A DNA stretch of 64,000 nt from NCBI RefSeq assembly GCF_001280015.1, contig NZ_LGDV01000141.1, forward strand, positions 67,478-131,477. The letters are read 5' to 3'. Of the stretch, positions 42,853-51,334 are shown piece by piece. The DNA comes from Streptomyces sp. MMG1121. Lineage in GTDB: Bacteria > Actinomycetota > Actinomycetes > Streptomycetales > Streptomycetaceae. Numbering within the stretch: the first letter of the stretch is position 1; every line of letters starts with the position of its first letter. A program made the translations under genes and the position numbers. Below the pieces are notes generated by a model. The model saw nothing but the letters and a program-made list of their open reading frames with translations, made no database searches and had not been told where the DNA came from.

Positions 42853-44211
42853 TCACCAGCCCGTCAGGAGCAGGTGGTTGACGAGAAGGGCGAGTACGGC
42901 CTGTGCGGACAGCCAGGCGCGGGGGTGGGTCAGGAGGGAGCAGGCCGGGAGCAGCCACAGGGCGAAGGGCAGCCAGATGCGTTCCGTCTCCGCCTTGCTC
43001 ATGCCGGACAGGTCGGCGATCAGCAGGGTGAGCAGGGCCGCTGTCACGAGCAGCGCGAGGCGGATCCGCGCGGAACCGGGCCGGGTGGTCCCAGGGCCGC
43101 GGCTCGTGAGCAGTACGGCGCTCGTGCGGCGCAGGCCCGCCGACGTGGCCAGGCCGGTGATGACCACGGTGCAGGCGAGGTTGGCCCACACCCAGTAGCC
43201 GTAGGGGCGGGTGCCGCCCACGCCCTGGTAGTAGCGCGTGATGAGCAGGTGATAGGCCTCCCACCAGTTGAACCCGGCCAGCGTGAACACCACGGGGAAC
43301 ACGGCCAGTCCGGCGAGCAGGGGCAGCAGCAGGACGGGGCGTTCGCGCAGTCCGGCCCGGCCGAGCACGAGCACCGCCACGCCGATCAGGGCGAACAGCG
43401 TGAGGCCGTAGGAGAGATAGCAGGTCAGGCCGAACAGCAGGCCCGAGGCCGCCGCGCACCACAGGGACCGTCGGGTCACGGCGAGGGCGAGCAGGGCCAC
43501 GGACCAGGCGGCGACGGCGGCGAAATAGCCGTCGGCGGAGACGCCCTGCCACACCGCGGCCGGGGCCAGGACGAGGAACGGCGCGGCCCGCCGCGCGAGC
43601 GTCTCGTCGGTCAGCGCGCGCAGGGCGATCAGCACGGCCGCACACCCCGTCGCCCCGACCACGATGACCCACATCCCCGCCCAGCCGCCCCCGTGCAGCC
43701 CGATGCGGTCCAGCAGGACGAAGGTGAGCGTGGCGGCCGGCGGGTGGCCGGCGATGTGCGCGGGCCAGGGGTCGGGGGTGCCGCTGACGATGTGGTGGGT
43801 GAAGTCGCGCAAGGTGGCGGGGATGTCGTGGAAGCGGCCGATGACCCGGAGGTACTCGTTGGTCGTGGTCAGCCTGCCCGCGATGCCCCGCTGCCAGCCG
43901 TCGACCAGGGCGAGGGAGAGGATCCAGGCCAGCGCGGCCGCCCAGGCCGCCGCGAGCAGCGCCCGCCAGGGCAGGCGCGCGGCGAGCGCCGGGCCGTACG
44001 CCACGGTGGCCGCCGCCACCGCCAGCGCCGCCGGGGTGCCGGGCCCGACGTGCGGGTCCCAGTCGGCGAAGATCGGCGGCCAGTGCACGAACAGGGTGCG
44101 GCGGGTGTCCTGGATGTGCCGGCCGACCAGGACGGCCGTCGTCACGAGCAGGGCGGCGGCGATGACGGCGTACAGGTCGCGGCGCAGGTCGCGGTGGAGG
44201 AAGCGGATCAC
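42853..44211 (-). CDS. Polytopic membrane protein, glycosyltransferase-like (GT-C/mannosyltransferase type)
   Basis: A 452-residue protein with about ten helices. An N-terminal extracytoplasmic loop with FVHWPPIFADWDPHVGPGTP and a later PDPWPAHIAGHPPAATLTFV resemble the acidic first loop and amphipathic loop of GT-C glycosyltransferases, and TRYYQGVGGTRPYGYWVWAN is the other long loop. It would transfer a sugar from a polyprenyl phosphate carrier outside the cell. GTG 44211 starts it; it is divergent from the molybdopterin oxidoreductase and about 3 kb from the GT2 gene, so an envelope polysaccharide role is plausible but unproven. Confidence 0.75.
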   Translation of the reverse strand: MIRFLHRDLRRDLYAVIAAALLVTTAVLVGRHIQDTRRTLFVHWPPIFADWDPHVGPGTPAALAVAAATVAYGPALAARLPWRALLAAAWAAALAWILSLALVDGWQRGIAGRLTTTNEYLRVIGRFHDIPATLRDFTHHIVSGTPDPWPAHIAGHPPAATLTFVLLDRIGLHGGGWAGMWVIVVGATGCAAVLIALRALTDETLARRAAPFLVLAPAAVWQGVSADGYFAAVAAWSVALLALAVTRRSLWCAAASGLLFGLTCYLSYGLTLFALIGVAVLVLGRAGLRERPVLLLPLLAGLAVFPVVFTLAGFNWWEAYHLLITRYYQGVGGTRPYGYWVWANLACTVVITGLATSAGLRRTSAVLLTSRGPGTTRPGSARIRLALLVTAALLTLLIADLSGMSKAETERIWLPFALWLLPACSLLTHPRAWLSAQAVLALLVNHLLLTGW

Positions 44212-44312
44212 ACCCGAACGCTAGGCCGGGAGAGCGGTGCCGGGCCGCCGTCCGGGCCGGATGTCAGCGTTTCGTCATGGGTCGCGCACCCGATTCCGGG
44301 TGCTGCCCGGCC

Positions 44313-44318
44313 TACGGT
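44313..44318 (+). promoter_or_regulatory. -10 element of leaderless oxidoreductase promoter
   Basis: TACGGT ends 6 nt before ATG 44325, and no ribosome-binding site is seen, so the message is probably leaderless. Confidence 0.5.
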
Positions 44319-44324
44319 CGGGAC

Positions 44325-45557
44325 ATGCGCGACCATTCCCGGCTTCCCACTTCCCCAGGTTTCTGGCGCAGCCCGCTGCGCGGCTCCTGGTTCACCTCCG
44401 TGCTCGGCCTCGTCCTGCTCGTCGGCATCACCGTGATGTTCGTGACCGGCCTGGTGTCGTACGCCGCCTACAACCCGGACCTGTCCCGGGTGAACGACAC
44501 GACACCGGACAAGGGCATCCTGGGCTTCTACCTCTTCGCCTGGCCCACCGGCCCGGTGTGGCTGTACCGGTTCACCCAAGGCCTCCATGTCACGCTCGGC
44601 ATCACCCTGATCCCGGTGCTGCTGGCCAAGCTGTGGTCGGTGGTGCCGAAGCTGTTCGCGCTGCCGCCGGTCCGCTCCGTCACGCACGGGCTGGAGCGGA
44701 TCTCGCTGCTGCTCCTGGTCGGCGGCGGGCTGTTCGAGTTCACGACCGGGGTGCTCAACGTCCAGTTGGACTATGTCTTCCCCGGCTCCTTCTATCCGCT
44801 GCACTTCTACGGCGCCTGGGTCTTCTTCGCCGCGTTCGTGGCCCACGCCGTGCTGAAGGTCCCGACCGCGCTGCGCGCCGTACGGCATCGCCTGCGCGAG
44901 GGCAGCTATCTGGAGTCCCCGCGCCCCGCCGCGCCCACCGTCTCCCGGCGCGGTGCCCTCTGGCTGGTCGGCGGCGGCTCGCTGCTGCTGTTCGCGACCA
45001 CGGTCGGGCAGACCCTGGGCGGCCCCTTCCGCCGTACGGCCCTGCTCGCGCCGCACGGCACGGCCGATCCCGGCGGGGGCCCGAACGGCTTCCAGATCAA
45101 CAAGACCGCCGCCTACGCCGGGATCACCGCGGCCGACGTCCACGAGGACAACTGGCGCCTCGTCGTCACCGGCCGCACCGGAACCGTCCGGCTCACCCGC
45201 GCCCAGCTCCTCCAACTGCCCCTGCACAGCTCGTCGTTGCCGATCGCGTGCGTCGAGGGCTGGTCGACCGCCGACCAGTGGTGGCGCGGGGTGCGGCTGC
45301 GCGACCTCGCCGCGCTCGTCGGGTACGAGGGCGATCCGCCGGACGTGCTCGTGGAGTCCCTGCAACGCCACGGCGCCTTCCGCCGCGCGGCGCTGCGTGC
45401 CAACCAGGTGGCCGACGGGCGCTCCCTGCTCGCCCTGTATGTCAACGGCGAGGAACTGTCCCCCGACCACGGCCACCCGGCGCGGATCATCGTGCCCGCG
45501 GCACCCGGCGTGCTCAACACCAAGTGGGTGGCCCGGCTGACCTTCGGAGACCTGTGA
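44325..45557 (+). CDS. Membrane-bound molybdopterin-dependent oxidoreductase
   Basis: A 410-residue protein with a cytochrome b561-like membrane part (about residues 20-190; four helices with His in GLHVTLGI and FYGAWVFFAAFVAHAVLK) followed by a further helix and a sulfite-oxidase-fold catalytic domain (about 245-410). The Mo-ligand cysteine is in LPIACVEGWSTADQWWRGVR, and NTKWVARLTF closes the domain. It resembles MsrP/YedY-type enzymes, which reduce or oxidise sulfur or nitrogen compounds. The stop overlaps the next start (TGATG), coupling it to a small membrane protein. Leaderless start inferred. Confidence 0.92.
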   Translation: MRDHSRLPTSPGFWRSPLRGSWFTSVLGLVLLVGITVMFVTGLVSYAAYNPDLSRVNDTTPDKGILGFYLFAWPTGPVWLYRFTQGLHVTLGITLIPVLLAKLWSVVPKLFALPPVRSVTHGLERISLLLLVGGGLFEFTTGVLNVQLDYVFPGSFYPLHFYGAWVFFAAFVAHAVLKVPTALRAVRHRLREGSYLESPRPAAPTVSRRGALWLVGGGSLLLFATTVGQTLGGPFRRTALLAPHGTADPGGGPNGFQINKTAAYAGITAADVHEDNWRLVVTGRTGTVRLTRAQLLQLPLHSSSLPIACVEGWSTADQWWRGVRLRDLAALVGYEGDPPDVLVESLQRHGAFRRAALRANQVADGRSLLALYVNGEELSPDHGHPARIIVPAAPGVLNTKWVARLTFGDL

Positions 45558-46039
45558 TGCCACGTCGTGTACGGCTGCCCCTGCGCCCGCCGCTGCCTCT
45601 GGGCAGCCCTCTCCAGCTGCTGCTGCTCGCCTGCTCGTTCGCGCTCGCCGCGTACGCCGGGATCCGGCTCTTCGCCGGTGACTGGTTCGGGGTGGCGCTG
45701 TGGATCGTCGGCGCCGCGGTGCTGCACGACCTCGTCTTCGTGCCGCTGTACGCACTGGCGGACCGGCTGGTCGTGCGCGGTCTCGGGGCGGCCGGGCGGC
45801 GCGGCTGGACCTCGTACGTACGGGTCCCGACCGCGCTGTCCCTGCTGCTCCTGCTCGTCTGGTTCCCGCTGATCAGCGGGATGACGGCCGAGCACTACCG
45901 GTTGGCCACCGGGCTCTCCCCGGACGGCTTCCTCGCCCGCTGGCTGCTGATCACGGCCGTCCTGTTCGGCGCGTCGGCGCTGCTGCTGGCGCTGCGCGTG
46001 CGCAAGGCGGCGAAGCAGCGCCCGCCGGCCTCCCACTGA
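45557..46039 (+). CDS. Small membrane protein coupled to the oxidoreductase
   Basis: A 160-residue protein with four helices (LQLLLLACSFALAAYAGIRL; FGVALWIVGAAVLHDLVFVP; ALSLLLLLVWFPLISGMTAE; WLLITAVLFGASALLLALRV). HDLVFVPLYALADR is a conserved-looking loop. The start codon overlaps the stop of the oxidoreductase gene, so it probably belongs to the same complex. Its last 145 bp overlap the convergent methyltransferase gene. No family name recalled. Confidence 0.82.
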   Translation: MPRRVRLPLRPPLPLGSPLQLLLLACSFALAAYAGIRLFAGDWFGVALWIVGAAVLHDLVFVPLYALADRLVVRGLGAAGRRGWTSYVRVPTALSLLLLLVWFPLISGMTAEHYRLATGLSPDGFLARWLLITAVLFGASALLLALRVRKAAKQRPPASH

Positions 46040-46644
46040 GCGACGGGCCGCCAGCCGGCCCGGCGCGCGTAGCGGAGCAGGGCCGGGGTGCCGAGGCGCG
46101 CCCAGGGGAAGGCGGCGCCGGCGGTGCCGGCGCCGGCCGCGGCGACCACCTCGACCCGGGCGCGTTCGTCGACGTGTCCGGGCACGGTCTCGGCGATCAG
46201 CAGACCGCCCGGACGCAGCAGCCCGGCCATCCGCTCCAGCAGCGCGGCCGGGTCACCGCCGATGCCGACGTTGCCGTCCATGAGCAGCACGGTGTCCCAG
46301 CGGCCCTCGCCGGGCAGCGGCTCGAAGACCGAGCGGCGCAGCGCCGTCCCGCCGAGCCGTCCCGTGTGCTCGACGGCGGCCTCGCTGACGTCGATGCCGA
46401 GGACGGTACGGCCCCGGGCCGCGAGTTCCGCGACCAGCCGGCCCGGACCGCAGCCGACGTCGAGGACGGCGCCCTCGCAGCGGTCCAGCACCTCCAGGTC
46501 GACCCGGTCGGGCCGGCCGCACCAGCGCTCCACCTCCAGCGGCAGCAGCCAGCCGTCGGTACGGCGCAGGAACAGCGGGCCGTGGCCGGTGCGCAGGGCG
46601 GCGGCGTACGGGTCTGCGGTGGCCCACGCGACGGAGCCGCTCAT
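45895..46644 (-). CDS. Class I SAM-dependent methyltransferase
   Basis: A 249-residue methyltransferase: AVLDVGCGPGRLVAELAARG (motif I), LGIDVSEAAVEHTGR (II), DTVLLMDGNVGIGGDPAALL (motif near post-I) and LLRPGGLLIAETVPGHVDE. The catalytic fold ends at about residue 216 (GGRCFAALR); the last 33 residues (TRSASSSADAPNRTA...) are encoded opposite the membrane gene 45557-46039 and look like read-on. ATG 46644 overlaps the stop of the DUF2064 gene (ATGA). Substrate unknown; the operon partners suggest an unusual sugar- or lipid-linked acceptor. Confidence 0.88.
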   Translation of the reverse strand: MSGSVAWATADPYAAALRTGHGPLFLRRTDGWLLPLEVERWCGRPDRVDLEVLDRCEGAVLDVGCGPGRLVAELAARGRTVLGIDVSEAAVEHTGRLGGTALRRSVFEPLPGEGRWDTVLLMDGNVGIGGDPAALLERMAGLLRPGGLLIAETVPGHVDERARVEVVAAAGAGTAGAAFPWARLGTPALLRYARRAGWRPVAQWEAGGRCFAALRTRSASSSADAPNRTAVISSQRARKPSGESPVANR

Positions 46645-47258
46645 CGCGGGGTGACCGATGTGCACTGGGCCAGCCGGGCGGCGAACCGGCCGTGCGGGGC
46701 CAGCGCGGCGACGGCGCGGGCGTCGGCGGCGGTGTCCACGTCCCGCAGCCGGGGCAGCTCGCGCACCCGTAGCCCGGCGGCCAGCAGCCGCTCGCGCTGC
46801 ACGGCCCCGGTCACCGGCGTCGACATCGGCACACCCCGCAGCAGGGCGGGATCGGGGGCGGCGAGCCCGAGGGCCCAGAAGCCGCCGTCCTCCGCCGGGC
46901 CGAGGTAGGCGTCACAGCCGGCGAAGTCCACCGTGAGCAGGTCCGGCGTCACCTGCGGGGTGTCCATGCCGATGAGCAGCGCCGGACCGCGGCAGTGCGC
47001 GAAGGCGTCCGCGAGCCGTTCGTCCAGGCCACCCGCGCACTGCGGCAGCACCTCGAAGCCGGGCGGCAGCCAGTCGCCCGGTGCCCCGTCCAGGACGAGG
47101 ATCCGCCGGGTCGCCGGGGTGGCGGCCACGGCGCGCAGGGTGTCGGCGAGGGCCGCCTCCGCGAGCCGCGCCGCCTCCTGCGGGGTGAACGGCGGGGTGA
47201 GCCGGGTCTTGACCCGGCCCGGGAGCGGTTCCTTGGCGATGACGAGAAGCGTGGTCAC
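46641..47258 (-). CDS. DUF2064 (TIGR04282-like) glycosyltransferase-fold protein
   Basis: A 205-residue nucleotidyl/glycosyltransferase A-fold protein: LLVIAKEPLPGRVKTRLTPP is the family signature, followed by GPALLIGMDTPQVTPDLLT and CDAYLGPAEDGGFWALGLA. DUF2064 proteins often sit beside GT2 enzymes and may transfer a sugar or hold a nucleotide-sugar. GTG 47258 overlaps the stop of the GT2 gene (GTGA), and its own stop overlaps the methyltransferase start, so three genes are coupled. Confidence 0.9.
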   Translation of the reverse strand: MTTLLVIAKEPLPGRVKTRLTPPFTPQEAARLAEAALADTLRAVAATPATRRILVLDGAPGDWLPPGFEVLPQCAGGLDERLADAFAHCRGPALLIGMDTPQVTPDLLTVDFAGCDAYLGPAEDGGFWALGLAAPDPALLRGVPMSTPVTGAVQRERLLAAGLRVRELPRLRDVDTAADARAVAALAPHGRFAARLAQCTSVTPR

Positions 47259-47947
47259 CGTACGAGCCCCCTCTCGGCCGGGGCCTCGGCGAGCACGTGG
47301 CCCATGTCCCGTACCGCCTGCCAGGTGCCGCGCCAGGTGCCTGTCACTTTGGACACGCCGGTGCGCGGCCGGTAGGGCACGTCGTGTTCGGTGATGCGCC
47401 AGCCGGCGTCGGCCGCGCGGACCACCATCTGCAGCGGATAGCCGCTGCGCCGGTCGGTGAGGTCCAGCGCGAGCAGTTCCGCGCGGCGCGCGGCGCGCAG
47501 CGGGCCCAGATCGTGCAGGCGCAGCCCGGTGCGCCGGCGCAGCATGCGGGCCAGGGCGAGGTTGCCCGCCCGGGCGTGCGCCGGCCAGGCGCCCCGCCCC
47601 TCGGGCCGGCGCCGGCCGAGGACCAGGTCGGCCGCGCCGTCCCGGATCTCCCGTACGAAGGGTTCGAGCAGCGCGGGGTCGAGGGAGGCGTCGCAGTCGC
47701 AGAAGCACACGATGTCGCCGGTGGCCGCGGTCAGTCCGGCGTGGCAGGCGGCGCCGAAGCCGCGCCGCGGCTCGTGCACCACCGTCGCGCCGAGCGCGCG
47801 GGCGATGTCGGGGGAGCCGTCGGTGGAACCGTTGTCGACGACGAGAGCGCGCCAGCCGGCCGGGATCCGGCCGAGCACCCAGGGCAGGGCCTCGGCTTCG
47901 TCCAGGCAGGGCAGCACCACGTCGACGTCCGTGGAAGTGGTCGTCAC
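47255..47947 (-). CDS. Glycosyltransferase family 2
   Basis: A 230-residue GT2 enzyme: DVVLPCLDEAEALPWVLGRI (nucleotide-binding strand), LVVDNGSTDGSPDIARALGA, GFGAACHAGLTAATGDIVCF followed by CDCDASLDP (DxD-like), and a C-terminal region GYPLQMVVRAADAGWRITEH. It resembles polyprenol-phosphate sugar transferases. It leads the GT2/DUF2064/methyltransferase operon. GTG at 47947 lies at the frame end; no strong ribosome-binding site. The divergent two-component gene pair is 111 bp away. Confidence 0.92.
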   Translation of the reverse strand: MTTTSTDVDVVLPCLDEAEALPWVLGRIPAGWRALVVDNGSTDGSPDIARALGATVVHEPRRGFGAACHAGLTAATGDIVCFCDCDASLDPALLEPFVREIRDGAADLVLGRRRPEGRGAWPAHARAGNLALARMLRRRTGLRLHDLGPLRAARRAELLALDLTDRRSGYPLQMVVRAADAGWRITEHDVPYRPRTGVSKVTGTWRGTWQAVRDMGHVLAEAPAERGLVR

Positions 47948-48058
47948 GGTCTCACCCTACGAACGACAATGGGGCATATCGGGCTTCAGGACCTTACGAA
48001 ACGCGGACGCCGGGCCCCGTACCCCCGCGCGCTGACCTGGGAGTGCGACGCTGGAGGC

Positions 48059-48790
48059 ATGCAATCGCCGTACCCGCCCCACGGGGCCGAAGCCGCCGAC
48101 GGGGCGGCCCGGGTCCTGGTCGTCGACGACGACCCGACCGTCGCCGAGGTCGTCACCGGATATCTGCACCGTGCCGGCTATGTGGTCGACCGTGCCGACG
48201 ACGGCCCGACGGCCCTGATCCGTGCCGCCGCCCACCGCCCCGACCTCGTGGTGCTGGACCTGATGCTGCCCGGCATGGACGGCCTGGAGGTGTGCCGGCG
48301 GATGCGGGACGGCGGGCCCGTGCCGGTCATCATGCTCACCGCCCGCGGTGACGAGGACGACCGGATCCTGGGTCTGGAGGTCGGCGCCGACGACTACGTC
48401 ACCAAGCCGTTCAGTCCCCGCGAGCTGGTCCTGCGCGTGGAGTCGGTGCTGCGTCGCAGCCGCCCCGTCCGCACCGGACACCGGCTGGCCGCGGCCGGAC
48501 TCACCGTCGACCCCGACGCCCGCCGGGCCGCCAAGAACGGCATCGAACTCTCCCTCACTTTGCGGGAGTTCGACCTGCTGGCCTTCTTCCTGCGGCACCC
48601 GGCCCGCGCCTACAGCCGCGAGGACCTGATGCGCGAGGTCTGGGGCTGGGACTTCGGCGACCTGTCGACCGTCACGGTCCACGTCCGCCGGCTGCGCGGC
48701 AAGGTCGAGGACGACCCGGCCCGCCCCCGTCTGATCCAGACCGTCTGGGGCGTCGGCTACCGCTTCGAACCCGGCGAGGCGGTGTCCTGA
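48059..48790 (+). CDS. OmpR/PhoB family response regulator
   Basis: A 243-residue response regulator. Receiver: VLVVDDDPTVAEVVTGYLHR, phospho-acceptor Asp in DLVVLDLMLPGMDG, Lys in DYVTKPFSPRELVL. Winged-helix domain: LREFDLLAFFLRHPARAYSR, then EDLMREVWGWDFGDLSTVTV and HVRRLRGKVEDDPARPRLI. The kinase gene starts 2 bp after the stop. ATG 48059 has GGAGGC too close to serve normally, so the start may be leaderless. Confidence 0.95.
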   Translation: MQSPYPPHGAEAADGAARVLVVDDDPTVAEVVTGYLHRAGYVVDRADDGPTALIRAAAHRPDLVVLDLMLPGMDGLEVCRRMRDGGPVPVIMLTARGDEDDRILGLEVGADDYVTKPFSPRELVLRVESVLRRSRPVRTGHRLAAAGLTVDPDARRAAKNGIELSLTLREFDLLAFFLRHPARAYSREDLMREVWGWDFGDLSTVTVHVRRLRGKVEDDPARPRLIQTVWGVGYRFEPGEAVS

Positions 48791-48792
48791 CC

Positions 48793-49905
48793 ATGCGCGA
48801 CACCCTCCTCATCGCCCTGTACGCCTTCGCCGGCGCCGCCGCCGCGGGGGTGGCGGGAGCGGGCGTGCTGCGGCTGATCCGGCGGCGCTCGCTCACCGCC
48901 TCCGTCGCCGTGGTCGCGGCGGTCGGCGTCGGCGCGATGCTCGCGGGCACGCTCGCCGTGGCCTGGGCGATGTTCCTGTCCTCGCACGACCTCACGGTCG
49001 TCACCACCGTGGTGGCGATGGCGGCCGTGGTCTCCCTGGCCACCGCGCTGCTCCTGGGCCGCTGGGTCGTCGCCCGCAGCCGTGAACTCGCCGATGCCGC
49101 CCGCTCGTTCGGCGACGCCGGTGCCTTCGCGGCCCCGCACGGTCCGGCCACCGCCGAACTGGACGCACTCAGCCGCGAGTTGGCCGCCACCAGCGCACGG
49201 CTCGCGGAATCCCGCGAGCGGGAGCGGGCGTTGGAGAAGTCCAGGCGCGAGCTGGTGGCCTGGATCTCCCACGATCTGCGCACCCCGCTCGCCGGACTGC
49301 GCGCCATGTCGGAGGCGCTGGAGGACGGCGTGGCCGCGGACCCCGACCGCTACCTCAAACAGATCCGCACCGAGGTCGAACGGCTCAACGACATGGTCGG
49401 CGACCTCTTCGAACTCTCCCGCATCCACGCGGGCACCCTCCCGCTGAGCCCCTCCCGGATCTCCCTGTACGACCTCGTCGGCGACGCACTGGCGGGCGCC
49501 GACCCGCTCGCCCGCGAACACGGCGTACGACTGGTGGGCGACCGCGTCGAACCCGTACCGGTGGAGGTGGACGCCAAGGAGATGACCCGAGTCCTCGGCA
49601 ACCTCCTGGTCAACGCCATCCGCCGGACCCCGCCGGACGGCACGGTCGCGATCGCCGCCGAACGTACGGCGGAGGGAGTCCTGCTGACCGTCACCGACGG
49701 CTGCGGCGGCATCCCCGAGGAGGACCTGCCCCGGGTCTTCGACACCGGCTGGCGCGGCACGGACGCCCGCACACCCCCGGCCGGTGCGGGCCTCGGCCTG
49801 GCCATCGTCCGGGGCATCGTGGAGGCCCACGAGGGGCGGGCGAGCGTCCGCAACATTCCCGGCGGTTGCCGTTTCGAAGTGACTCTGCCCATTCCAACGG
49901 CGTAA
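48793..49905 (+). CDS. Sensor histidine kinase (HisKA type)
   Basis: A 370-residue kinase with three N-terminal helices (about 5-28, 35-60, 68-92), a HAMP-like segment (ADAARSFGDAGAF...), HisKA with phospho-acceptor His160 (LVAWISHDLRTPLAGLRAM) and HATPase (LGNLLVNAIRRTPPDGTVAI, GLGLAIVRGIVEAHEGRASV). The extracytoplasmic part is very short. It pairs with the OmpR-type regulator two bases upstream. The divergent GT2 operon is a possible target. Confidence 0.94.
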   Translation: MRDTLLIALYAFAGAAAAGVAGAGVLRLIRRRSLTASVAVVAAVGVGAMLAGTLAVAWAMFLSSHDLTVVTTVVAMAAVVSLATALLLGRWVVARSRELADAARSFGDAGAFAAPHGPATAELDALSRELAATSARLAESRERERALEKSRRELVAWISHDLRTPLAGLRAMSEALEDGVAADPDRYLKQIRTEVERLNDMVGDLFELSRIHAGTLPLSPSRISLYDLVGDALAGADPLAREHGVRLVGDRVEPVPVEVDAKEMTRVLGNLLVNAIRRTPPDGTVAIAAERTAEGVLLTVTDGCGGIPEEDLPRVFDTGWRGTDARTPPAGAGLGLAIVRGIVEAHEGRASVRNIPGGCRFEVTLPIPTA

Positions 49906-50058
49906 GGCGCGCCCATCGTTCCCGCTTCGCCTGTGACTCTTCCCTTGCTGGTCAGCCCTGTTCCGATCCCTCCTGATCGCCGCATACTCCCTCGTCGGCG
50001 CTCATGCCGGCCCGCCGCTCTGTCAGCAGGGCGGCGATCACCCATGGGGGAGTGACCG

Positions 50059-51300
50059 GTGTCAACAGTGGGTTCGTGGTTCGTCGCGCGTGGTGTTCTC
50101 CTGGAGCCGGGGCCCAGGCGGACGCTCGCGACCGCCAGCTTCGTCAACATGCTCGGCAGCGGTGTGTTCATGCTGAGCGCCGCTGTCTTCCTCACTCGCT
50201 CCGTCGGGCTCTCCGTGGCGCAGGCCGGCCTCGGTATGGGGGTGGGAGCCGTGGTGGGGCTGCTCTCCGGGGTGCCCGTCGGCCGGATCGCCGACCGGCG
50301 CGGCCCGCGCGAGGTCTACCTGGTCACCCTGACCGTGCAGGCCGTGGCGATGGCGATGCTCGTCCTCGTCCACTCCTTCTGGCTGTTCACCGCGGTGATC
50401 TGTCTGACCGAACTCGCCGGCTCGGCCAGCCAGGCGGCCCGGGGGCCCGTCGTGCGCGGACTCTCCGGCGCCCGGCCCGCCCGGTTCCGCGCCTATCTGC
50501 GCGCCACCGTCAATCTGGCCTCCAGCATCGGTGCGCTGCTGGCCGCGCTCGTCATCCAGCTGGACAGCCGTGCCGGATACGTCTGTCTCGTCCTCGGCAA
50601 CGCCCTCAGCTTCCTGGCGACCGCCGTCATCGTCAGCCGGCTGCCGTCCCTGCCGCCCGTCCCGGTTCCGCGCGCCGGCGGGCGCCGGTCGGCGCTGAAG
50701 GATCACCGCTACCTGGTGATCACCGCACTCGACGGCGTCCTGTCGATGAACGGCTCCGTCCTGGTCTTCGCGCTGCCGCTGTGGATCGTCGGACACACCC
50801 ACGCCCCCCGCTGGTTCACCGGTACGAGCGTCCTCGTCAACACCGTCCTGGTGATCTTCTTGCAGGTCAGGGTCAGTCGCGGTATCGACACCGACACCGC
50901 CGCCGCACGAGCCTGGCGCCGGGCGGGCTGGGCCTTTCTCGCCGGGATGTCCCTCATCGGCCTCGCCGCCGGGATGTCCGCCTGGGGTGCCGTCCTGCTG
51001 GTCCTGGCCGGGGTGGCCGTGCACACCCTCGGTGAACTCCTCTATGCGGCGGGCTCGTTCGAGCTGCGCTACAGCCTCGCCCCGGCGCACGCGCAGGGCG
51101 AGTACTCGGGGGTCTTCCGCTTCGGAAGCGGTGTGGCGAGCGTCGTCGCGCCCTCCGTGCTGGCCCTGCTCTGTCTCGACGGCGGGATGCTCGGCTGGCT
51201 GGTGATGGGCGCGGTCTTCCTGAGCACGGGGCTCGTGGCGCCCTCGGTGGTCCGCTGGGCGCAACAGCCCCGGCCGCGGTTGGCGGTGACCAGCGGATGA
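50059..51300 (+). CDS. Major facilitator superfamily transporter
   Basis: A 413-residue MFS protein with 12 helices. The loop 2-3 motif appears as GRIADRRGPREVYLVTLTVQ, and helix one opens ATASFVNMLGSGVFMLSAAV. It is of the drug-exporter-like class, substrate unknown. GTG 50059 has GGGGGAG 6-7 nt upstream. It stands alone between the two-component pair and the convergent epimerase gene. Confidence 0.9.
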   Translation: MSTVGSWFVARGVLLEPGPRRTLATASFVNMLGSGVFMLSAAVFLTRSVGLSVAQAGLGMGVGAVVGLLSGVPVGRIADRRGPREVYLVTLTVQAVAMAMLVLVHSFWLFTAVICLTELAGSASQAARGPVVRGLSGARPARFRAYLRATVNLASSIGALLAALVIQLDSRAGYVCLVLGNALSFLATAVIVSRLPSLPPVPVPRAGGRRSALKDHRYLVITALDGVLSMNGSVLVFALPLWIVGHTHAPRWFTGTSVLVNTVLVIFLQVRVSRGIDTDTAAARAWRRAGWAFLAGMSLIGLAAGMSAWGAVLLVLAGVAVHTLGELLYAAGSFELRYSLAPAHAQGEYSGVFRFGSGVASVVAPSVLALLCLDGGMLGWLVMGAVFLSTGLVAPSVVRWAQQPRPRLAVTSG

Positions 51301-51334
51301 CCTTCCGAGCGGCCACATCCCCGCCCGCCCGCGT

